Of a stretch of 64,000 nucleotides of DNA, positions 58,493 to 64,000 are shown piece after piece. Source of the DNA: Chitinophagaceae bacterium (GTDB lineage: Bacteria > Bacteroidota > Bacteroidia > Chitinophagales > Chitinophagaceae); assembly GCA_016719015.1 (NCBI GenBank), contig JADKAZ010000006.1, forward strand, positions 124,001-188,000, read 5' to 3'. A program made the translations under genes and the position numbers. Under the pieces are notes generated by a model that saw nothing but the letters and a program-made list of their open reading frames with translations, made no database searches and had not been told where the DNA came from. Each line of letters opens with the position of its first letter. Position 1 is the first letter of the stretch.

Positions 58493-59325
58493 TTATCCTA
58501 AAGCTACTCTCTTAAACTCAGTCACTTTCACATCACCACTTTCTTTCAGAAAATCAGCAACTGATTTGCTGCCATCTTTTACAAAAGATTGCGCAGTTAA
58601 CGTTTGCTCTTTAAAGAAAGCACCCATTTTACCTTCAGCAATTTTAGACAGCATTTCTTCTGGCTTGCCAGCCATTTTTGGGTCTTCTTTCATCACATCA
58701 ATAATGATAGCTTTTTCTCTTGCTACTACTTCAGCAGGTACGCTAGCTGCATCAACAGCTACCGGGTTCAATGCCGCTATTTGCATAGCAACATCTTTAC
58801 CAACATCAGCAGCTTCTTTATCCAGCCTACCAATACACCAATACGGTAAGCACCATGAATATAAGAAGCTACATAAGGAGCTTCTACTCTTTCAAACTTA
58901 GTGATACCGATTTTTTCACCAATAGTAGCTAATTTATCATTGATAAGTTCAGCTACTTTAGCACCACCTTGATACCGCATTATTAATTCTTCTGTGCTGA
59001 CATTGTTTGCGATAGCCGCATCTGCAATTGTTTGACCAAAGGCAACGAAATCAGCATTCTTAGAAACGAAGTCAGTTTCGCAACTTACACATACAACTAT
59101 ACCTGTTTTGTTATCAGCTGTTGTTTGTGCTATTACCACACCTTCTTTTGCTTCACGGTCGCTTCTTTTAGCAGCTACTTTCTGGCCTTGCTTACGTAAC
59201 CAGTCAATTGCAGCTTCAAAATCACCATTTGTTTCAGTTAAAGCCTTACGGCAATCCATCATACCAGCACCAGTTGCCTGGCGTAGTTTGTTTATGTCTT
59301 GTGCACTTATAGTTGCTGTACTCAT
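58493..59325 (-). CDS. tsf: Elongation factor Ts, one frameshift
   Basis: About 277 residues, the normal size. The N-terminal UBA-like domain has ISAQDINKLRQATGAGMMDC and RKALTETNGDFEAAIDWLRK. The core follows with GIVVCVSCETDFVSKNADFV, and the C-terminal piece has QIAALNPVAVDAASVPAEVV and MGAFFKEQTLTAQSFVKDGS. The frame breaks near 58825; one extra T in GTAGGCTGG restores VGLDKEAADVGKDVAMQ. Because EF-Ts is needed for translation, a true null here is unlikely. It is the last gene of the rplM-rpsI-rpsB-tsf operon. Confidence 0.96.
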
Positions 59326-59434
59326 TGTTTTGAAATTTGAGTTAGATTCAACTCGAAAACTCCTGTCGCGATACTTAAGAAATTTAAATAAAACTCCGAT
59401 TATGAATAAACTTCAACTTCCGTCCTGCGGGATA

Positions 59435-60355
59435 TTATCTTCTTCCACCACCAGGTCCTCTGCTACCGCCGCCAGGTCCACCAGCACCAGTAGTACGACG
59501 TCTTTGTCCGCCGCCAGCTCCACCTGCACCGCCAGCACCACCAGGTCCACGGCTACGTCCGCCAGCACGGCCACCTTCGGCTTGTGCTTCAGCTTCTAAT
59601 CTTGCTGCTCTTTTATCTTGTTCATCATCTCCTACTTCTTCTACATCATCATCTTTTGCAGCTTGTCTTTCAGCAAGACCTTCTGCAATAGCAGCAGTGA
59701 TATAGTTTACTAAGATTGCAATTGATTTGGTAGCATCATCATTACCAGGTATAGCAAAATCAACTTTATTTGGATCACAGTTAGTATCTACTAAACCAAA
59801 AGTCTGAACGCCTAAACGCTTTGCTTCTGCCAATGCAATATGCTCATGACCGATATCGATAATAAACAAAGCTGCAGGTACACGGCCCAACTGAGCAATA
59901 CCACCTAACACTTTCTCCATTTTATCTCTGTCACGGCTCAACGTCAAACGTTCTTTTTTAGTGACGCTGTCGAAAGAACCATCACCAAGCATTTTTTCAA
60001 TGCTCTGCATTTTCTTCACACTCTTACGAACAGTGTTGAAGTTGGTCAACATACCACCCAACCAACGTTCAGTTACGAAAGGCATGTTTACTTTCTTAGC
60101 ACTTTCCATTACGATGTCTTTTGCCTGCTTCTTAGTACCAACAAACAAAATTTTCTTACCGCTGCGGGCAATCTGTTTAATGGCAGCAGCAGTTTCCTGC
60201 AGGCATTCCACTGTTTTGTTCAGGTCAATGATGTGAATACCTTTCTTCTCTGCAAAGATGTAAGGTAACATCTTTGGGTTCCACTTCTTTTTCAGGTGAC
60301 CGAAATGAACACCTGCTTCAAGAAGTTGCTGTTGTAAGGATGTATTATTTTCCAT
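59435..60355 (-). CDS. rpsB: 30S ribosomal protein S2 with Gly/Arg-rich tail
   Basis: A 306-residue S2, longer than the usual 240-280. The core is typical: LLEAGVHFGHLKKKWNPKML, HIIDLNKTVECLQETAAAIK, FVTERWLGGMLTNFNTVRKS, and FGLVDTNCDPNKVDFAIPGN. After an acidic linker (DDDVEEVGDDEQDKRAARLE), the last 50 or so residues are a low-complexity Gly/Arg-rich tail with RGPGG and GGAGGAGG repeats. S2 binds the 30S body near S1. The tail may contact rRNA or mRNA; this is inference. It precedes tsf as in many bacteria. Confidence 0.96.
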   Translation of the reverse strand: MENNTSLQQQLLEAGVHFGHLKKKWNPKMLPYIFAEKKGIHIIDLNKTVECLQETAAAIKQIARSGKKILFVGTKKQAKDIVMESAKKVNMPFVTERWLGGMLTNFNTVRKSVKKMQSIEKMLGDGSFDSVTKKERLTLSRDRDKMEKVLGGIAQLGRVPAALFIIDIGHEHIALAEAKRLGVQTFGLVDTNCDPNKVDFAIPGNDDATKSIAILVNYITAAIAEGLAERQAAKDDDVEEVGDDEQDKRAARLEAEAQAEGGRAGGRSRGPGGAGGAGGAGGGQRRRTTGAGGPGGGSRGPGGGRR

Positions 60356-60394
60356 TGTATATAAATGATCGTTTTTAAAAATTGTTTGCTGCGA

Positions 60395-60784
60395 TTAACG
60401 TTTAGAGAACTGGTAACTACGACGAGCTTTCTTATGACCGAATTTCTTACGTTCAACAGATCTCGGATCTCTTTTCAGCAAACCGGCTGCTTTTAATGCA
60501 GGACGAAATTCAGGATTAATTTCAATCAAGATCCTGGCTATTCCCAGCATTGCTGCTTCTGCCTGTCCTTTAACTCCGCCGCCCATCGCATTGATCTTTA
60601 CATCAAACTTGCCGACAGCATCCACTGTTTTAAAAGGACGTTCCACCTGGTTCTGTAAGTACACCAGTGGAAAATATACTTTATAGTCTTTGTCATTTAC
60701 TGTAATGCTGCCTTCTCCTTTGGAGAGGAACACCCTTGTTACAGCAGCTTTACGACGACCAATTCCGTTTTTTTGCTTTTCCAT
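60395..60784 (-). CDS. rpsI: 30S ribosomal protein S9
   Basis: A 129-residue S9 of normal length: NGIGRRKAAVTRVFLSKGEG at the start, PFKTVDAVGKFDVKINAMGG in the middle, and the C-terminal signature ERKKFGHKKARRSYQFSKR, whose last residues reach the ribosomal P site. It lies eight bases after rplM, the standard pair order. Confidence 0.97.
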   Translation of the reverse strand: MEKQKNGIGRRKAAVTRVFLSKGEGSITVNDKDYKVYFPLVYLQNQVERPFKTVDAVGKFDVKINAMGGGVKGQAEAAMLGIARILIEINPEFRPALKAAGLLKRDPRSVERKKFGHKKARRSYQFSKR

Positions 60785-60792
60785 TTTTATTA

Positions 60793-61280
60793 TTAATTAG
60801 ACTTATTAATGTTGTTGTCAGCCTGAGTACAGCCAAGGCTAGAATTTAATTCTTTAGGTAGTTGTGCTGCATGCGGATGCTCAGCACCTGCATATACAAA
60901 TAGTTTTTTGTACATCTTGCGGCCCAAACGGTTCTTAGGCAACATTCCTTTTACAGCTCTTTCAATAACCACTTCTGGTCTGCGGTTAATCAGGTTTCTG
61001 GCCACTTCTTCTTTACGGCCACCCGGATATCCGGTAAAGTGGTCATAAATTTTCTGATCCAGTTTTTTACCTGTTAAAACAACTTTTTCGCAGTTAGTTA
61101 CAATAATGTAATCGCCTGTGTCTACGTGGGGGGTATATGATGCTTTTTTTTACCGCGGAGTATCGCAGCAATTTTAGCACACATACGACCAACGGTTTGA
61201 TTAGTACCGTCCACAACATACCAGTTGCGTTTTACGGTAGCCTCGTTCGCATGTTTGGTAGTGAAATGTAATTTGCTCAT
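60793..61280 (-). CDS. rplM: 50S ribosomal protein L13, one frameshift
   Basis: About 162 residues. The N-terminal half reads KRNWYVVDGTNQTVGRMCAK and IAAILRGKK, then breaks at an A8 tract (minus strand; 61144-61151). With A9 it continues ASYTPHVDTGDYIIVTNCEK and GKKLDQKIYDHFTGYPGGRK, joining the downstream piece RAVKGMLPKNRLGRKMYKKL. L13 is an early-assembly protein of the large subunit, so loss is not plausible and the break is most likely a homopolymer error. It is the first gene of the operon; a TATCTTTG -7 box lies 56-63 bases upstream. Confidence 0.96.
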
Positions 61281-61595
61281 TTTGATTTCTAAGTTTATGT
61301 CACCGCTATCCCGGCAACTGTTTTTAAAAGGGGTGCAAAGATAGGTTTGAGAGAAATCCCATCCTACATTTTTTGGAATGCAATTTTTAATAGACCTTTA
61401 TAACAATTTGATTATCAATAAAATTTTGACCAAAAAATTTATACTCTATGCACATAGCACTTATATTTCCCGCCAATTTAGTGTTGGAAATGGGGTGTTA
61501 AGTTCTGAAAGGCCCTTTCTTATAATTAGGTAATTGCTGTATCCGTTCTTTTTAATTTCCCCGAAGTGAGTTTCCGCTAACCTAAAATCACATAT
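61281..61595. other. Intergenic region upstream of rplM
   Basis: About 315 bases between the divergently used rplM promoter and the 3' end of the OB-fold gene. Apart from the rplM -7 box I see no gene, repeat or clear hairpin. Confidence 0.45.
61336..61343 (-). promoter_or_regulatory. -7 box of the rplM-rpsI-rpsB-tsf promoter
   Basis: Minus-strand TATCTTTG followed by CACCCC, matching TAnnTTTG and the extended sequence seen before the tRNA-Arg gene. Confidence 0.6.
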
Positions 61596-62309
61596 TTACA
61601 GATAATTTTTTACGGGTTCAACAACTATCCGGGTATTGGTCAAATGCTTAATCTTAACCTGCAAAGAATCGCCTTCTTTCAACTCAGTTGATTCACTTTT
61701 ATTTATTGGAATCTTTGCCTGGATTGTATTATCAAACAAACCCAGATACACAGCATACGGAGATACTTTGGTTACCACTGCTGCCGCCTCCATCTGGTTA
61801 TTGTAATGCTGTAAGGCCATCCTGTATTCCGGAATATAATTATGAGAGAATAATTCAGCAGTAATTGCATTGGGTTTATCCAGGTTCAGGAATCTAAAAG
61901 TAATGGCTTCATTTTCTGCCGTTGATACAGGTGGTATTTCCCACGGGGATACCTGCAATGGAAAAAAAATATAACTGTCCCATTCTTTTACAAAAAAATC
62001 ATCTTCCACTTTTTTCAGGTAGCCGGAGAACCTGTTTTCGATAGCCGCTTTCTGAATTAGTAAATCTATTGCTGTGTTATGAATAAATTTTACGTTATAA
62101 GCAGTCATCTTATCACCACGATCGGACAACTTCAATTGGAAACTAACTACATCCCCCAGGCGATAATGATGGGCTTTTTTGCTGCTGTCGGCAGCATTGG
62201 TTTTAAAATTGACCGACTTTACTTTGTTAGAAGGGAGGTAATCAATAGTGGCGAAAAATTTGTCGTAGTTCACAAATGAAATTTTCCCTTTGAGCAATTT
62301 TTCTTCCAT
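61596..62309 (-). CDS. Putative nucleic-acid-binding protein with cold-shock-like and S1-like domains
   Basis: A 237-residue cytoplasmic protein. The N-terminal 75 residues (LKGKISFVNYDKFFATIDYL and YRLGDVVSFQLKLSDRGDKM, then TAYNVKF) resemble a cold-shock OB fold. The C-terminal 65 residues (AAAVVTKVSPYAVYLGLFDN and ELKEGDSLQVKIKHLTNTRI) resemble an S1 OB fold. The middle has no recognised domain. RNA binding is inferred from these two weak resemblances; no family name can be given. It is read towards the ribosomal operon in the same direction. Confidence 0.6.
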   Translation of the reverse strand: MEEKLLKGKISFVNYDKFFATIDYLPSNKVKSVNFKTNAADSSKKAHHYRLGDVVSFQLKLSDRGDKMTAYNVKFIHNTAIDLLIQKAAIENRFSGYLKKVEDDFFVKEWDSYIFFPLQVSPWEIPPVSTAENEAITFRFLNLDKPNAITAELFSHNYIPEYRMALQHYNNQMEAAAVVTKVSPYAVYLGLFDNTIQAKIPINKSESTELKEGDSLQVKIKHLTNTRIVVEPVKNYL

Positions 62310-62477
62310 AGTCCTGAGTTTACCAAATGATTAGTAGCGACTGCAAAGGTATAGTCACCCATGAATATGATAGGCACTAATTCAGTTACTGGTGCAGTGC
62401 CTGCTGAAGGGTTATTTCCAGGCAAATGAGCTCTCAATTTCAAAATCCACTTTATATTTAACCTCTAATTCAAAAAA

Positions 62478-63080
62478 ATGTCAACCCGTAATCTCGGCCG
62501 TTCCACTTTTGGCGACCCCGGCAATGCCGGCAACCTGCTGACAATCGAAGAAGCCCATACCTTATTAAATGATTGGGTGCCCAATGAAAAACTCCGGTTG
62601 CACATGAAGCAGGTAGCAGCCAATATGAAAGCATGGGCTACTGAAAAAGAAAAAGCCGATGAACAAACCGCTCTGAAATGGGAACTGGCCGGGCTACTGC
62701 ATGATGCTGACTGGGAAAAATATCCGGATGACCATTGCCGCATTATTGTAGAAGAATTAGAAAGAAGAAATATTGATTCGGACGTTATCCATTGTATTGC
62801 CTCTCACGGGCCAAAGGTATTTGGTGTGGAGCCGGTAAATAATATGGATAAAATGATTTATGCCATTGATGAACTCTCCGGCTTTATTCATGCTGTGGCA
62901 CTTATCCGCCCCACCCTATATGATGGACTGGAAGTGAAAAGTGTAATGAAAAGATTAAAGACACCTTCCTTTGCTGCGCAGGTTAGCCGGGAGGATATAA
63001 CCGATGCTCTTTCAAGAATAGATATTACACTGGAAGAGCTGATCCAATTCATTATTGATCATCAGAAAACGGTTGTGTAA
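62478..63080 (+). CDS. HD-domain hydrolase-like protein
   Basis: A 200-residue protein with an HD domain. The opening EEAHTLLNDWVPNEKLRLHM provides the first His, LAGLLHDADWEKYPDDH carries the HD pair, and IHCIASHGPKVFG the next metal His. KMIYAIDELSGFIHAVALIR contains the last Asp. The group is usually annotated as HDIG or predicted hydrolase; the substrate is likely a phosphate ester or nucleotide but unknown. It is convergent with galK, with only five bases between the stops. Confidence 0.88.
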   Translation: MSTRNLGRSTFGDPGNAGNLLTIEEAHTLLNDWVPNEKLRLHMKQVAANMKAWATEKEKADEQTALKWELAGLLHDADWEKYPDDHCRIIVEELERRNIDSDVIHCIASHGPKVFGVEPVNNMDKMIYAIDELSGFIHAVALIRPTLYDGLEVKSVMKRLKTPSFAAQVSREDITDALSRIDITLEELIQFIIDHQKTVV

Positions 63081-63085
63081 CTAGA

Positions 63086-64000
63086 TTAACTGATCAGCGA
63101 AGTACCGTCTTCTATTTGTACCACATAAGCTTTCAATTCTTTCCCTGATTCATGGTGGTATTTTTCAGTAACGCTTTGTATCAAAGTGTCAACGCCATTT
63201 ATTTCCACAATATTAATAGTGCAGCCACCAAAGCCACCTCCCATCATTCTGGCACCTACAACTGCTGGCATATTTTTTACGGCCTCCACTAAAAAATCAA
63301 GTTCCTTACAACTTACCCCGTACTGTTCACTCAGGCCTATATGTGTGGCAAACATTTTTTCTCCAAATGCTGTAAGATTTCCATTCAATAAATCGATACA
63401 CCCTTCCTGTACCCTTATATTTTCTTCCACTACATACCTGCAGCGGTGGTATATAATCGTATCCTGATTAATACACTCCTCAATCATGCTTAACGAAACA
63501 TCCCGGAGGCTTTCCACATGGGGATATCGTTTTTTAATTTCCGCTACCCCGCTTTCACATTGACTCCGCCGTACATTATACTCTGTGGAGGCAAGAGAAT
63601 GTTTTACCTGTGAATCCAGTAAAACGATTTTATATCCATCAAGCTTAAGAGGGAAATATTCATACGCCAACGACCGGCAATCCAGCCGGATCACATTATC
63701 TTTTTTTCCAAACAGGCTTGCAAACTGATCCATGATGCCGCATTTTACACCGGCAAATTCATGCTCAGCCAGCTGCGCAATTTTGGCCAGTTCAATTCTT
63801 TCAATGCCAAAAGCAAAAAGCTCATTCAGTGCAAAAGCTGCTGCACATTCAACGGCAGCAGATGAGGACAGCCCCGCTCCTAATGGCACATCACCATAAA
63901 TGGATAGTTTAAAACCCAAAACAGGATGTTCCCGTTTTATTAATTGGTCAACAACTCCCAATATATAAGTTGACCAATGACCGGGTACCGGCTTAATATC
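63086..64000 (-). CDS. galK: Galactokinase, 5' end outside the window
   Basis: At least 305 residues of a GHMP kinase; the reading frame stays open to the right edge, where it reads DIKPVPGHWSTYILGVVDQL, so the methionine at 63961 is internal and the true start lies beyond the window. Motif 2 is VPLGAGLSSSAAVECAAAFA (phosphate-binding). The catalytic Asp is in HEFAGVKCGIMDQFAS. Motif 3 is GARMMGGGFGGCTINIVEIN. It phosphorylates galactose to galactose 1-phosphate in the Leloir pathway. No other gal gene is visible. Confidence 0.95.
   Translation of the reverse strand, partial: DIKPVPGHWSTYILGVVDQLIKREHPVLGFKLSIYGDVPLGAGLSSSAAVECAAAFALNELFAFGIERIELAKIAQLAEHEFAGVKCGIMDQFASLFGKKDNVIRLDCRSLAYEYFPLKLDGYKIVLLDSQVKHSLASTEYNVRRSQCESGVAEIKKRYPHVESLRDVSLSMIEECINQDTIIYHRCRYVVEENIRVQEGCIDLLNGNLTAFGEKMFATHIGLSEQYGVSCKELDFLVEAVKNMPAVVGARMMGGGFGGCTINIVEINGVDTLIQSVTEKYHHESGKELKAYVVQIEDGTSLIS

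Noticed and set aside
59108..59599. Forward ORF rich in Ser, Thr and Ala opposite the end of rpsB and the start of tsf
   Set aside because: It is the antisense reading of the Gly/Arg-rich S2 tail and of tsf; the repetitive composition follows from the codons on the other strand.
60793..61280. rplM as a true pseudogene
   Set aside because: L13 is essential for ribosome assembly and the break sits in an A8 tract where A9 restores the whole protein.
1..64000. Search for CRISPR arrays, insertion sequences, phage genes and integrases
   Set aside because: No regularly spaced repeats, transposase or integrase motifs were seen on either strand.

Overview
The window looks like chromosomal DNA of a Bacteroidota bacterium, most likely a Chitinophagaceae-type organism; the genus cannot be fixed from sequence alone. 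Supporting signs are Bacteroidota-style promoters (TAnnTTTG -7 boxes), an Oar-like TonB-dependent receptor, GH97 and GH20 glycosidases, a LytS/LytTR pair, a FISUMP protein, ribosomal protein THX, and metH split into separate genes. I see no insertion sequence, CRISPR array, prophage or rRNA operon.

Layout. 1-3.5 kb: damaged AI-2E-type permease, 2-oxoacid:ferredoxin oxidoreductase alpha subunit, and a relic of two genes. 3.6-8.4 kb: ArsR regulator with an SRPBCC partner, a VOC protein, catalase-peroxidase KatG, an AIM24-family protein. 8.5-18.7 kb: M16 metalloprotease, then a TetR-TolC-MFP-RND efflux operon. 18.8-25.9 kb: DUF502 membrane protein coupled to a secreted zinc phospholipase C/nuclease-like enzyme, serC with DUF1015, a TPR protein, an acyl-CoA ligase. 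25.9-30.8 kb: ECF sigma factor module with a Spy-like protein, tRNA-Arg(CCU), a TPR membrane protein, GH20 hexosaminidase, an SRPBCC protein. 30.8-40.3 kb: UvrD-type helicase-nuclease, an Ig-like lipoprotein, recR, split metH with a 32-residue membrane microprotein between the halves. 40.3-47.8 kb: GH97-SemiSWEET-HAD operon, LOG-family protein, exonuclease III, DUF4286, HU, THX, pdxH, a coiled-coil membrane protein. 48-58.4 kb: pyrH, a methyltransferase, then an accessory stretch with a TonB receptor, a two-component system and three secreted proteins. 58.5-61.3 kb: rplM-rpsI-rpsB-tsf operon on the minus strand. 61.6-64 kb: an OB-fold protein, an HD-domain protein, and galK running off the right edge.

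Quality warning. About 18 genes are broken by reading-frame shifts, including rplM and tsf, which should be essential. Most shifts whose repair I could trace are one-base changes in homopolymers. I therefore read them mainly as sequencing or assembly indels and annotate each such gene across its full span as one gene with frameshifts.

Most interesting for follow-up: the translationally coupled GH97-SemiSWEET-HAD cassette; the metH locus (promoter, strong 5'-UTR stem, membrane microprotein between the two enzyme halves); the accessory island between tsf and pyrH; and a duplicated leader with A8/A9 tracts in front of two secreted-protein genes.
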